Positions 17,264-26,714 of a stretch of 64,000 nucleotides of DNA are shown here, piece after piece. The notes below the pieces were generated by a model. The model searched no databases and was not told the origin of the DNA. It saw only the letters and a list, made by a program, of their open reading frames with translations. Position 1 is the stretch's first letter. Each line of letters begins with the position of its first letter. Position numbers and translations under genes: made by a program. This DNA is from Paraburkholderia sartisoli (GTDB lineage: Bacteria > Pseudomonadota > Gammaproteobacteria > Burkholderiales > Burkholderiaceae). The stretch spans positions 1-64,000 of the forward strand of contig NZ_FNRQ01000002.1 of NCBI RefSeq assembly GCF_900107685.1, given 5' to 3'.

Positions 17264-18391
17264 TCATACTTCGGCGACGGCAAACCCGGGCAGCGCGGCA
17301 AAACGTCCGAGATGGTGATCGACGTCGCCCAGCGTGGTTTCGATGATCGCGAGGCGCTTGAACAGATGCGCCGCTGCGACTTCGTTGGTCACGCCCATGC
17401 CGCCGTGCAGCTGAACCGCCTGCTGGCCGACAAAACGCGCGGCCTGCCCGACGCGAACCTTCGCCGCCGACACGGCACGGCGACGCTCATCCGCATCTTC
17501 GCTCGCGTAGCGGACGGCGGCCAGATAAGAGATCGAGCGCGCCTGTTCCGCGTGAATCAGCATCTCGACCATGCGATGCTGCAACGACTGAAAACGCGCG
17601 ATCGGCACGCCGAACTGCTGACGCTGTTTCGTATATTCGGCGGTGGCGTGATTCAGCGCATCGAGCGCGCCGACGGCCTCCGCGCAGAGCAGCACGATGC
17701 CGTAATCGGCGATGCGCTCGAGCGTCGCGGCGCCCGCATGCGCGCCGGCAAGACGTCGCGCCGGGGTCGCCTCGAACGACAGCGTCGCGGCACGCTGGCC
17801 GTCGATCGTGCGGTAGTCGGTGACCTGTGTGTTCTGCGCCTCGCGCTCGACCACGAACAGCGCGATCTCGCCGTCCAGACGTGCGGGCACGATCCAGTAA
17901 TCCGCCTGCGCACCGTGCTGCACGACGGATTTCCGGCCCGTCAGCGCGTAGCCTTCGCCCTGTTTCGTCGCGGTCGTTTCCACCGCGAAAATGTCGTAGC
18001 GCGCGGCCGGTTCGTGGAATGCCACGGCAAGCTTGATCTCGCCGGCTGCGGCGCGTTCGAGCAGGTGCGCATCGGCGCCCTCGCCCGTGCCGGCCAGATG
18101 CAGCGCCTCGATACCCACCGCCGTCGCCCAGTACGGCTCGATCACGAGCGCGCGACCGAGTTCCTGCATCACCACGAGCATGTCGACCGGACTGCCGTTG
18201 AAGCCACCGTGCGCTTCAGGCACCGGCAGCGCCGTGAGACCGAGTTCGGTGAACGCGGACCAGTGCGTATCCGACACGCCCGCTTCGGTACGCACAATCG
18301 ACTGGCGTGCCTCGAAACCGTAGTTCTTGTCGAGATAGCGGCGCAGCGCGTCGGCGAATTGCTGTTGTTCGTCGTTAAAAGTGAAGTCCAT
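17264..18391 (-). CDS. Acyl-CoA dehydrogenase, small subunit of a two-gene pair (PimD-like)
   Basis: The 375-residue protein has acyl-CoA dehydrogenase architecture with divergent motifs. The central FAD-binding segment is weak (AVAFHEPAARYD replaces the TEP-GSD motif). The C-terminal part keeps FGVPIARFQSLQHRMVEM and QLHGGMGVTNE. This pattern matches small subunits of heteromeric dehydrogenases such as pimeloyl-CoA dehydrogenase (PimD). The ATG at 18391 was chosen because GAGGAG precedes it; an upstream TTG at 18406 is less likely. It follows the large-subunit gene by 11 bases. Confidence 0.85.
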   Translation of the reverse strand: MDFTFNDEQQQFADALRRYLDKNYGFEARQSIVRTEAGVSDTHWSAFTELGLTALPVPEAHGGFNGSPVDMLVVMQELGRALVIEPYWATAVGIEALHLAGTGEGADAHLLERAAAGEIKLAVAFHEPAARYDIFAVETTATKQGEGYALTGRKSVVQHGAQADYWIVPARLDGEIALFVVEREAQNTQVTDYRTIDGQRAATLSFEATPARRLAGAHAGAATLERIADYGIVLLCAEAVGALDALNHATAEYTKQRQQFGVPIARFQSLQHRMVEMLIHAEQARSISYLAAVRYASEDADERRRAVSAAKVRVGQAARFVGQQAVQLHGGMGVTNEVAAAHLFKRLAIIETTLGDVDHHLGRFAALPGFAVAEV

Positions 18392-18402
18392 TGCGCCGCT
18401 CC

Positions 18403-19599
18403 TCAAAGGCCCAGAATCATCTGCGCGATGATGTTCTTTTGAATCTCGTTCGAACCGCCGTAGATCGACGTCTTACGGAAATTGAAGTAATACGCCGCGA
18501 GCGGCGCTGCATCGTCGTCACCGGCCACGCTATGTGCGTGCTCGCCTTCGAGGAACGGCACGTCGAACGGCGCCGCCATCGGGCCGACCGCTTCGAACAT
18601 CAACTCGGTCAACGCCTGCTGCACTTCGGTGCCCTTGATCTTCAGCATCGACGCTTCCGGCCCCGGACCGCGTCCACCCGTCTCGGCGCTCACGACGCGC
18701 AGCACCGTGATTTCAAGCGCCATCATTTCGATTTCCAGATTCGCGACCTTCGCCGAGAAAACCGGATCGTGCAGCAGCGGCTTGCCGTTCTTCTTCTGGT
18801 TCAGTGCAAGGCGCTTCAGGAACACGAGTTCGCGCTTCGACTGGCCGACGCGTGCGATGCCGGTGCGCTCATGACCAAGCAGATATTTCGCATAGGTCCA
18901 GCCGCGATTCTCTTCGCCGACGAGATTCTCGACCGGCACCTTCACGTCTTCGAAGAAGACTTCGTTGACTTCGTGATCTTCGTCGAGCGTGATGATCGGA
19001 CGCACGGTGATGCCCGGCGTCTTCATGTCGATCAGGATGAACGAGATGCCCTCCTGCTTCTTCGCGCCGCTATCGGTGCGCACGAGGCAGAACATCATGT
19101 CGGCGTGCTGGCCGAGCGTGGTCCACGTTTTCTGGCCATTGACGATGTAGTGATCGCCGACGCGTTCGGCGCGCGTGCGCAGCGACGCCAGATCGGAGCC
19201 GGAGCCCGGTTCCGAATAACCCTGACACCACCAGTCGGTGCCGTCGAGAATGCGCGGCAGGTAGTGGCGTTTTTGCGCCTCGCTGCCGTATTTCATCAGC
19301 ACGGGCGCCACCATCGACACGCCGAACGGCAGCACCGTGGGCGCGCCGATACGCGCGCATTCTTCGTCCCAGATGTGGCGTTGCGTCGGGTTCCAGCCCG
19401 GGCCGCCGAATTCGGTCGGCCACGCGATCACCGACCAGCCGCGCTTGCCGAGCAGCTTGTGCCAGCCCGCGAGGTCCTCGCGGTTCAGACGCTTGTGGTT
19501 GAGTACCTTGTAGCGCAGCTCGTGGGCCAGATTGGCCTCGAGCCACGAACGGATGTCGGCGCGGAATGCGTCGTCAGCTTGGGAATAATCCAGATTCAT
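18403..19599 (-). CDS. Acyl-CoA dehydrogenase, large subunit (PimC-like)
   Basis: The 398-residue flavoprotein shows all ACAD landmarks: GYSEPGSGSDLASL, YIVNGQKTWTT, LGHERTGIARV and the C-terminal YGGSNEIQKNIIAQMILGL. It pairs with the adjacent smaller homologue, as in the pimeloyl-CoA dehydrogenase large/small subunits PimC/PimD. The substrate could be a dicarboxylyl-, branched- or medium-chain acyl-CoA; the sequence alone does not decide. It introduces the 2,3 double bond that the downstream MaoC proteins could hydrate. Second gene of the minus arm, after the DUF1178 gene. Confidence 0.88.
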   Translation of the reverse strand: MNLDYSQADDAFRADIRSWLEANLAHELRYKVLNHKRLNREDLAGWHKLLGKRGWSVIAWPTEFGGPGWNPTQRHIWDEECARIGAPTVLPFGVSMVAPVLMKYGSEAQKRHYLPRILDGTDWWCQGYSEPGSGSDLASLRTRAERVGDHYIVNGQKTWTTLGQHADMMFCLVRTDSGAKKQEGISFILIDMKTPGITVRPIITLDEDHEVNEVFFEDVKVPVENLVGEENRGWTYAKYLLGHERTGIARVGQSKRELVFLKRLALNQKKNGKPLLHDPVFSAKVANLEIEMMALEITVLRVVSAETGGRGPGPEASMLKIKGTEVQQALTELMFEAVGPMAAPFDVPFLEGEHAHSVAGDDDAAPLAAYYFNFRKTSIYGGSNEIQKNIIAQMILGL

Positions 19600-19652
19600 G
19601 CGCTATGTCTCCTGGCCGCGACTGATCCGCCGCCGCCAGGAAGCCACCGCGC

Positions 19653-20078
19653 TTATTGCAGCGGTTCTTTCAGTGCGGCCGGGACCGGCAGCGGCATCAC
19701 TTCGATGCCTTCCTCGACCAAGGCTTTCGCATCCTCGGGTGTCGTGATGCCCCGAATACTGCGTGCCGGCGCTTCGTTGTAGTGAATGCGCCGTGCTTCC
19801 TCGGCAAAGCGGTCGCCCACGTTCTCGGTCTTTTCCAGTACCTCGCGCAGCGCACGCATGGCGTGCGCCTGCCATTCAACCGCGTTCGCCGGCGCGGAAG
19901 CCGCCGTCGCACCGGACAGGTTAAGTCGCGGCGCAGACGGCAAACGGCTTACTTCGGTCACACCGCAGACTGGACATTCGACCAGCTTGCGGGACAGCTG
20001 CGACTCAAAATCATCGGCGGAAGCGAACCAGCCTTCGAACCGATGGCCGTGCGGACACGTTAAATCGAGGACCTTCAT
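19653..20078 (-). CDS. DUF1178 family protein
   Basis: The 141-residue protein starts MKVLDLTCPHGHRFEGWFAS, with Cys residues at C8 (TCPHGH) and in VECPVCG that suggest a small zinc ribbon. This is the recognisable DUF1178 family, of unknown function. It is the first gene of the minus-strand acyl-CoA arm, 53 bases ahead of the large acyl-CoA dehydrogenase subunit, and sits directly behind a palindromic operator-like site at 20125-20136. Confidence 0.88.
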   Translation of the reverse strand: MKVLDLTCPHGHRFEGWFASADDFESQLSRKLVECPVCGVTEVSRLPSAPRLNLSGATAASAPANAVEWQAHAMRALREVLEKTENVGDRFAEEARRIHYNEAPARSIRGITTPEDAKALVEEGIEVMPLPVPAALKEPLQ

Positions 20079-20124
20079 GTGGAATCAGGGCTTGCAACCA
20101 GTTTATCGCAAAATGGAATTTTGT

Positions 20125-20136
20125 GAACGATCGTTC
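20125..20136 (-). promoter_or_regulatory. Palindromic operator-like site before the minus acyl-CoA arm
   Basis: A perfect palindrome GAACGATCGTTC lies 47 bases upstream of the DUF1178 start, within an AT-rich promoter region (20105-20160). It shares ACGATCGT with the site at 9822-9833. No clear -35/-10 pair could be assigned. Confidence 0.55.
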
Positions 20137-20369
20137 GTAAAATTTTTAGCTTTTCATTAAGGACAGGATAAACGTCCTCGATCGACAGCGTGGGGCGATT
20201 CTAGCGCTTTGCGACAAACGCCGCCGGAGCAGCCCGAAACATCCGAGCCAGGGAATTGCCTGTGAATTGCCCGTGAATTGCCGCCGGAAACGCTAACGGC
20301 GACCTTGCGGGCCGCCGTTATGGTTCCATGCGTCATGCGCAGCCGGGCCACGATGACGGCCCTGCTGCG

Positions 20370-20960
20370 TCAGTCGCGCTCCGGTGCTGCTGTCGGCCAC
20401 GTGCCCGACAGGATCTTTTCCAGCCAGAACGTGCCGATAATCGTCTTCACGTCGGTGATCCTGCCCGTGCGCACCCACTCGGACACTTCCGGCACGGTTG
20501 CCGTGAAGAGTTCGAGGAATTCGCCGTCGTCGAGCTTGCGTTCGCCCGCCGTCAGGCCGCGCGCGAGGTAGATGTCGATGAATTCCGTCGAGTACGAAAT
20601 GATCGGATGGATGCGCGTGATATAGACGTATTCGCGCGCCGTATAGCCCGTCTCTTCGGCCAGTTCGCGCTTCGCGCAGGCGAGCGCGCCTTCGTCCGGA
20701 TCCAGCTTGCCCGCGGGATACTCGTACATCACCTTGCCGATCGGATAGCGATACTGGCTTTCCAGTAGCACACGGCCATCGTCGAAGAGCGGGATCACCA
20801 TCACCGCGCCCGGATGCTTCACGTACTCGCGGGTTGCGTGCTTGCCGTCGGGCAATTCGACCGTGTCGCACTTGAGCGTCAGAAACGGACCCTCGTGCAG
20901 GGTCGTGCTCTCCAGACACTTTTCGGTGAGCGTTGCGTCGTGGTTAGGGAGTTCGGCCAT
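20370..20960 (-). CDS. NUDIX hydrolase, ADP-ribose pyrophosphatase type
   Basis: The 196-residue protein contains a full Nudix box, PAGKLDPDEGALACAKRELA followed by EETGY, which binds Mg2+ and cleaves nucleoside diphosphate linkages. The upstream HPGAVMVIPLFDDGRVLLE and downstream PIISYSTEFIDIYLARGL are typical of ADP-ribose pyrophosphatases (NudF-like). It would hydrolyse ADP-ribose or related sugars to AMP plus a sugar phosphate. It lies 42 bases beyond the DUF2818 gene, at the 3' end of the complex I operon, and may be co-transcribed with it. Confidence 0.9.
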   Translation of the reverse strand: MAELPNHDATLTEKCLESTTLHEGPFLTLKCDTVELPDGKHATREYVKHPGAVMVIPLFDDGRVLLESQYRYPIGKVMYEYPAGKLDPDEGALACAKRELAEETGYTAREYVYITRIHPIISYSTEFIDIYLARGLTAGERKLDDGEFLELFTATVPEVSEWVRTGRITDVKTIIGTFWLEKILSGTWPTAAPERD

Positions 20961-21002
20961 GTGCGACCTCAGAAAAGCATGGAGCGCTAACGGCTTGCGC
21001 CG

Positions 21003-21305
21003 TCAGCGGCGTTTGACCAGATACTGCCAGGTGAAACCGGGGAAAGCGAACACGACAAAAAGACTGAACGTGATCGCATAGAACTGCCAGCCCTGATCGA
21101 AGCGGTTACCCGCGCGCGCCTCGAGCATGAAGCCGAGCGCGCCGATCACGAAATACAGCACGATCATTTCGGCGATCCGTAACCAGGCGCTCTTCTTCGC
21201 CGCCTTCAACTTCATCGGGACGACGGCGAAGAGCCGCTGGTTCAGGAACGGCAGGTTGGCGCCCACGAGCGCCAGCAACACGATAAACCAGCCGGCTGCT
21301 GACAT
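21003..21305 (-). CDS. DUF2818 family membrane protein
   Basis: The 100-residue protein has three predicted membrane segments (about 4-22, 46-64, 74-95). It is the DUF2818 protein that regularly follows nuoN in betaproteobacteria; its function is unknown. Its ATG overlaps the nuoN stop by one base (TAATG), so translation is coupled. The position suggests an accessory or assembly role for complex I (inference). Confidence 0.88.
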   Translation of the reverse strand: MSAAGWFIVLLALVGANLPFLNQRLFAVVPMKLKAAKKSAWLRIAEMIVLYFVIGALGFMLEARAGNRFDQGWQFYAITFSLFVVFAFPGFTWQYLVKRR

Positions 21306-22777
21306 TACAGCGGCAGGGTGTGCTGGATAGCCTGCAGGCAGACCGTCATCAGCGGACCCGGCACGATGCCGAGCACCAGCAGGGCCACGCCGTTCAGCGC
21401 GAGCAGCGTACGCGAGCAGGCGTCGGCGTTAATCGGCGCCGTGTCCTGCGGTGCATCGAAGTACATCAGCTTGACGACGCGCAGGTAGTAGAACGCACCA
21501 AACAGCGACGTCACCACGGCAAGCACCGTGAGCCACGTCAGGCCGGCGTTCATCGTCGCCTCGAGCACGGCGAGCTTCGCGTAGAAGCCGACCGTCGGCG
21601 GGATGCCGGCGAGCGAGAACATCATCACCATCATCACGAACGCGAAGACCGGGCTGCGCTGGTTGAGGCCCTTGAAGTCGTCGAGCGTTTCGGCTTCGAA
21701 ATCACGGCGTGCGAGCAGCATCACGATGCCGAACGTGCCGAGCGTCGTCACGAGGTAGATGATGCTGTAGAACATCGCCGAACCGTACGCGCCAGCCGCC
21801 CCGCCCGCCTTGCCGTCGACCACACCCGACAGCAGGCCGAGCAGCACGAAACCCATGTTCGCGATCGCCGAGTACGCCAGCATCCGCTTGATGTTGCGCT
21901 GGACGATACCCGTGATGTTGCCGACGATCATCGACAGCGCCGCGAGAATCACGAGCATTTCCTGCCAGTCGACTGCGAGCGGCAGCAGGCCCATCACCAG
22001 GAAGCGCAGCCCCCACGCGAACGCCGCGACCTTCGGACCGCCGCCGGTCAGGAGCGTCATCGCCGTCGGTGCGCCGTGGTAGACGTCCGGCACCCACATG
22101 TGGAACGGCACCGCGCCCATCTTGAACGCAATACCCGCCACGATGAAGATCACGCCGAACAGCAGCACCACATCGTTGATGTGACCCGAAGCCACCGCCT
22201 TCAGCACTTCGCCGAGTTCGAGCGAACCGGTCGCGCCGTACAGCATCGAGATGCCGTAGAGCAGGAAACCCGATGCGAGCGCGCCCAGCACGTAGTACTT
22301 CATCGCCGCTTCGTTCGACTGCGCGGCGTCACGACGCAGCGCGATGACCGCGTACAGCGACAGCGACATCAGTTCCAGACCGAGATACAGCGTCAGGAAG
22401 TTGTTGCCCGAGATCATCACGAGCTGGCCGAGCAGCGAGAACATGCCAAGCAGGAAGAAGTCGCCGCGGAACAGGTCGCGGTCTTCGAGATACTTGCGCG
22501 AATAGACGATCGTCACCGCGTAACCCAGCGACACCACCGCCTTCATCGCGCTGGCGAACGGATCCACCACGTACATGCGCGAGAAGAAGTAATGCGGCGT
22601 CGGGTCGAACGCGTTGATCGCGAACCAGACACCCGCGATCACCGAAGAGACGACCGCGATGAAATACGTCGTGCGACGGCCAGTCTGGCCGACGAACGTG
22701 TCGTTGAGCCACGCGACGACGACTGCGAACATCAGCAGCGCGTCAGGCAACAGAGCATTGATAGGGGCGTTTTGCAT
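21305..22777 (-). CDS. nuoN: NADH-quinone oxidoreductase subunit N
   Basis: This 490-residue polytopic protein (about 14 helices) is one of the three antiporter-like proton-pumping subunits of complex I. Conserved elements include MSLSLYAVIALRRD, the charged helix around KMGAVPFHMWVPDVYHGAPT with its key Lys, and KRMLAYSAIANMGF. It sits in the inner membrane arm between NuoK/J and NuoM. It is the last nuo gene, followed by DUF2818. Confidence 0.97.
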   Translation of the reverse strand: MQNAPINALLPDALLMFAVVVAWLNDTFVGQTGRRTTYFIAVVSSVIAGVWFAINAFDPTPHYFFSRMYVVDPFASAMKAVVSLGYAVTIVYSRKYLEDRDLFRGDFFLLGMFSLLGQLVMISGNNFLTLYLGLELMSLSLYAVIALRRDAAQSNEAAMKYYVLGALASGFLLYGISMLYGATGSLELGEVLKAVASGHINDVVLLFGVIFIVAGIAFKMGAVPFHMWVPDVYHGAPTAMTLLTGGGPKVAAFAWGLRFLVMGLLPLAVDWQEMLVILAALSMIVGNITGIVQRNIKRMLAYSAIANMGFVLLGLLSGVVDGKAGGAAGAYGSAMFYSIIYLVTTLGTFGIVMLLARRDFEAETLDDFKGLNQRSPVFAFVMMVMMFSLAGIPPTVGFYAKLAVLEATMNAGLTWLTVLAVVTSLFGAFYYLRVVKLMYFDAPQDTAPINADACSRTLLALNGVALLVLGIVPGPLMTVCLQAIQHTLPL

Positions 22778-22802
22778 GATCTTTAGATTCCTCCGCTCTG
22801 TA

Positions 22803-24293
22803 TTACTGTGACAACGGCAGCTTGGACTGCGCGACGTGGGAGAGGAGGTTGTCCACGGATACGTGCATCACATCGGTGAAAGGCTTCGGATACAGGCCCA
22901 TGAACAGCGTCAGGGCGGCGAGCACGGCCAGCATGAAGAACTCGCGACGGTTGATGTCGAGAAGACCCTTCACATGGTCGTTCGCCACCGCGCCGAAGTA
23001 CACGCGCTTGTACATCCACAGCGTATAGGCCGCGCCGAGAATCAGCGTGACCGCCGCGCCGAGGCCGATCCAGAAGTTAAACTGGACCGCAGCCAGGATC
23101 ACCATGAATTCGCCGACGAAACCGGAGGTACCCGGCAGGCCGCAATTGGCCATCGAGAACAGCATCACGAGTGCCGCGAACTTCGGCATCGTGTTCACGA
23201 CACCGCCGTAATCGGCGATCTGGCGCGAGTGCATGCGGTCATACAGCACGCCGATACACAGGAACATCGCGCCCGACACGAAACCGTGCGAGATCATCTG
23301 GACGATCGCGCCTTCCACACCGAGCTGGTTGAAGATGAAAAAGCCGAGCGTCACAAAGCCCATGTGCGCGATCGACGAATACGCGACCAGCTTCTTCATG
23401 TCCGCCTGCACCATCGCGACGAAACCGATGTAGATCACCGCGATCAGCGACAGCGTGATCACAACGGGTGCGAGGAAGTGGCTTGCGTCCGGTGTGATCG
23501 GCAGCGAGAAGCGCAGGAAACCGTACGCACCGAGCTTCAGCATGATCGCGGCCAGCACGACCGAGCCGCCCGTCGGCGCTTCCACGTGGGCGTCAGGCAA
23601 CCACGTGTGGACCGGCCACATCGGCACCTTCACGGCGAACGCGAGGAAGAACGCGATAAATATCAATATCTGCGGCGTCATGCCGATCTGCGCGTTTTGC
23701 CACGTGGCGAGATCGAACGTACCCGTCTGCGTGTACAGGTACAGCAGCGCGACCAGCATCAGCAGCGAGCCCATCAACGTGTACAGGAAGAACTTGAACG
23801 CCGCGTACACACGGTTCGCCCCGCCCCACACGCCGATGATGATGTACATCGGGATCAGCGTCGCTTCGAAGAACACGTAGAACAGCATGCCGTCGGCCGC
23901 GCTGAACACGCCGACCATGATGCCGGACAGGATCAGGAAGGAGGCGAAATACTGCCCCACGTTCTTCGTGATGACCTGCCATCCGGCGATCACGACGATC
24001 ACCGTGATCAGCGCGGTGAGTACGACGAACCACATCGAGATGCCGTCGACGCCCAGGTGATACGTGATGTTGAAGCGCTCGATCCAGTTGGCCTTCTCCA
24101 CGAACTGCAGTTCCGCAGTGCTGGAGTCGAAGCCCGTCATGAGCGGAATCGTGACGATGAAGCTGATCACCGAGCCGACCAGCGCAAGCCAGCGCGCCGG
24201 GCCGGGGTTCTCGTCGGAACCGATGGCAAGGACCAGGAGGCCGAACAGGATCGGCAGCCAGATCGCGATACTGAGAATCGGATAAGCGTGCAT
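22803..24293 (-). CDS. nuoM: NADH-quinone oxidoreductase subunit M
   Basis: This 496-residue, roughly 14-helix antiporter-like subunit has the diagnostic segments FFEATLIPMYIIIGVWGG (with the essential Glu on helix 5), KVPMWPVHTWLPDAHVEAPT and KKLVAYSSIAHMGFV. It pumps protons as part of the membrane arm of complex I. It starts 14 bases after nuoL and precedes nuoN by 25 bases. Confidence 0.97.
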   Translation of the reverse strand: MHAYPILSIAIWLPILFGLLVLAIGSDENPGPARWLALVGSVISFIVTIPLMTGFDSSTAELQFVEKANWIERFNITYHLGVDGISMWFVVLTALITVIVVIAGWQVITKNVGQYFASFLILSGIMVGVFSAADGMLFYVFFEATLIPMYIIIGVWGGANRVYAAFKFFLYTLMGSLLMLVALLYLYTQTGTFDLATWQNAQIGMTPQILIFIAFFLAFAVKVPMWPVHTWLPDAHVEAPTGGSVVLAAIMLKLGAYGFLRFSLPITPDASHFLAPVVITLSLIAVIYIGFVAMVQADMKKLVAYSSIAHMGFVTLGFFIFNQLGVEGAIVQMISHGFVSGAMFLCIGVLYDRMHSRQIADYGGVVNTMPKFAALVMLFSMANCGLPGTSGFVGEFMVILAAVQFNFWIGLGAAVTLILGAAYTLWMYKRVYFGAVANDHVKGLLDINRREFFMLAVLAALTLFMGLYPKPFTDVMHVSVDNLLSHVAQSKLPLSQ

Positions 24294-24307
24294 TAGTGTC
24301 CCTCGCC

Positions 24308-26374
24308 TTATTTGCCGCCGAGCGTTACAAACAGGGTCAAGAGCCCCAACATGCCGATAATCATGGCAAACGCGTAGTGATAGATGTAACCGGATTGGAG
24401 GAAGCGGATCACGCTGGCAAACCAGCCAATGAAGCGCGCGCTGCCGTTGACGATACCGTCGATGACCACGACATCACCCTCCTTCCAGAGACCGCGGCCA
24501 ATGGCCACGGCGCCCTTCGCGAAGATGACTTCGTTGATCTTGTCCATGTAGTACTTGTTGTCGAGCAGCGTGTAGACCGGACCGAACGCGCGCTTGACGA
24601 CAGCCGGCAGATCCGGACGGACCAGATACAGGAACCACGCCACCACGATACCGGCGAGCGCGAACCACACCGGCAGACCCGAAGCCGAGTGCAGGCCCAT
24701 CGACGCCCAGCCCTGGAATTCCTCGGCCATCTCATGCAGCGCCGGATGGTTTGCGCCGACGAAGATCACCTGGTCGAACGCCACGCCGTGCTGGAAGAAG
24801 TCGCCGTAAATCATCGGGCCGATGCCGATTGCACCGATGATCACCGACGGAATCGCCAGCAGCACCAGCGGCACCCAGACCACCCACGGCGTTTCGTGCG
24901 GCTCGTGTGCGTGACCGTGGTCGTCATGACCATGGCCGTGATCGTCATGACCGTGCGCGGCATGCGCCGCGGCTTCGGCACCCATCGGCGATTCAGGATG
25001 CTTCGGATCGCGGAAGCGCTCCTTGCCGTGGAACACCAGGAAGTACATACGGAACGAGTACAGCGCCGTGACGAACACGCTCGCCAGCACCGCGAAGTAC
25101 GCGAAACCCGAACCCGGCAGATGCGACAGCTTCACTGCATCGATGATCGAGTCTTTCGAGTAGAAGCCCGAGAAGAACGGCGTGCCGATCAGCGCCAGCG
25201 TACCGGCCAGCGACGTGATCCACGTGATCGGCATGTACTTGCGCAGGCCGCCCATGTTGCGGATGTCCTGGTCGTGGTGCATGCCGATGATCACCGAACC
25301 CGCGCCGAGGAACAGCAGCGCCTTGAAGAACGCGTGTGTCATCAGGTGGAACACGGCAACCGAGTAGGCGGACGCGCCGAGCGCGACCGTCATGTAGCCA
25401 AGCTGCGACAGCGTCGAGTAGGCCACCACGCGCTTGATGTCGTTCTGGACGACCCCGAGGAAGCCCATGAACAGCGTCGTGATCGCACCGATCACCATGA
25501 TGAACGACAGCGCCGTATCCGACAGTTCGAACAGCGGCGACATGCGCGTGACCATGAAGATACCGGCCGTCACCATCGTTGCCGCGTGAATCAGGGCGGA
25601 AATCGGCGTCGGGCCTTCCATCGAATCCGGCAGCCACACGTGCAGCGGGAACTGCGCCGACTTGCCCATCGCGCCGATGAAGAGGCAGATACACGCCACC
25701 GTCAGCAGGCCCCAGCTCGTCCCCGGGAAGCTCAGCGAAGCCAGCTCGTGGCTCTTCGCGAACACGTCGCCGTAGTTCAGCGAGCCGGCGAAGGCCAGCA
25801 GCAGGCCGATACCGAGAATGAAACCGAAGTCGCCCACGCGGTTCACGAGGAACGCCTTCATGTTCGCGTAGATGGCGCTTTCACGCGTGAAGTAGAAGCC
25901 GATCAGCAGGTACGACACGAGACCCACCGCTTCCCAGCCGAAGAACAGCTGCAGGAAGTTGTTGCTCATCACGAGCATCAGCATCGAGAACGTGAACAGC
26001 GAGATGTACGAGAAGAAGCGCTGGTAGCCGTCGTCGTCGGCCATGTAGCCGATCGTGTAGATGTGCACCATCAGCGACACGAAGGTCACCACGCACATCA
26101 TCATCGCCGTGAGCGAATCGACGAGGAAGCCGATTTCGAACTTCAGCTTGCCGACGGTCAGCCATTCGTAGATCGTCGCGTTGAAGCTCGCACCGTTCAG
26201 CACGTCGAAAAAGACGATCGCCGACAGGATGAACGAGATCGCCACGCCAAGGATCGTGACCGAGTGTGCCCCGGCGCGCCCCACCGCTTTCCCGAACAGC
26301 CCCGCGATCAGCGAGCCGGCCAGCGGTGCAAGCGGGACCGCCAGCAACAGGTTTTCATTGAGTGTCGTTGACAT
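24308..26374 (-). CDS. nuoL: NADH-quinone oxidoreductase subunit L
   Basis: This 688-residue distal antiporter-like subunit has about 16 helices plus the long lateral helix near the C-terminus. Motifs include FFGWEAVGLVSYLLIGFY, KSAQFPLHVWLPDSMEGPTP and KRVVAYSTLSQLGYM. Length is somewhat above the E. coli protein (613). Part of the excess is a His/Asp-rich insert at about residues 468-494 (HGHDDHGHGHDDHGHAHEPH) in a loop before a membrane segment. Such a stretch could bind divalent metals. It is otherwise a standard operon member between nuoK and nuoM. Confidence 0.97.
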   Translation of the reverse strand: MSTTLNENLLLAVPLAPLAGSLIAGLFGKAVGRAGAHSVTILGVAISFILSAIVFFDVLNGASFNATIYEWLTVGKLKFEIGFLVDSLTAMMMCVVTFVSLMVHIYTIGYMADDDGYQRFFSYISLFTFSMLMLVMSNNFLQLFFGWEAVGLVSYLLIGFYFTRESAIYANMKAFLVNRVGDFGFILGIGLLLAFAGSLNYGDVFAKSHELASLSFPGTSWGLLTVACICLFIGAMGKSAQFPLHVWLPDSMEGPTPISALIHAATMVTAGIFMVTRMSPLFELSDTALSFIMVIGAITTLFMGFLGVVQNDIKRVVAYSTLSQLGYMTVALGASAYSVAVFHLMTHAFFKALLFLGAGSVIIGMHHDQDIRNMGGLRKYMPITWITSLAGTLALIGTPFFSGFYSKDSIIDAVKLSHLPGSGFAYFAVLASVFVTALYSFRMYFLVFHGKERFRDPKHPESPMGAEAAAHAAHGHDDHGHGHDDHGHAHEPHETPWVVWVPLVLLAIPSVIIGAIGIGPMIYGDFFQHGVAFDQVIFVGANHPALHEMAEEFQGWASMGLHSASGLPVWFALAGIVVAWFLYLVRPDLPAVVKRAFGPVYTLLDNKYYMDKINEVIFAKGAVAIGRGLWKEGDVVVIDGIVNGSARFIGWFASVIRFLQSGYIYHYAFAMIIGMLGLLTLFVTLGGK

Positions 26375-26391
26375 AACAGCTTTGCCTGAAT

Positions 26392-26697
26392 TTAACCTTT
26401 GAGCTGATCGAGATCCTCGACGTTGATCGTGTCGAGGCTACGGAACAGGGTCACCAGAATGGCGAGACCGATCGCTGCTTCCGCTGCCGCAACCGTCAGC
26501 ACGAAGAACACGAAGATCTGGCCATGCACGTCGCCGAGGTAATGCGAGAAGGCGACAAAATTGGTGTTCACCGCCAGCAGCATCAGCTCGATCGCCATCA
26601 GGATGATGATGACGTTGCGACGGTTCAGGAAAATGCCGACGATGCTGATCGCAAACAGGATCGCGCCGAGGACGAGGTAATGAGCAAGGGTCAACAT
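26392..26697 (-). CDS. nuoK: NADH-quinone oxidoreductase subunit K
   Basis: This 101-residue, three-helix membrane subunit matches the usual NuoK length. Conserved Glu residues are visible in [11 protein letters not shown] and [14 protein letters not shown]; these buried acids lie on the proton path linking NuoH to the antiporter subunits. It follows nuoJ by 17 bases. Confidence 0.97.
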
Positions 26698-26714
26698 GTT
26701 TTTCTCCTGGGCGC

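Noticed and set aside
21320..26371. Long plus-strand frames opposite nuoN, nuoM and nuoL
   Set aside because: The frames are rich in Arg, His, Glu and Asp because they mirror hydrophobic membrane-protein codons; no start signals or domains.
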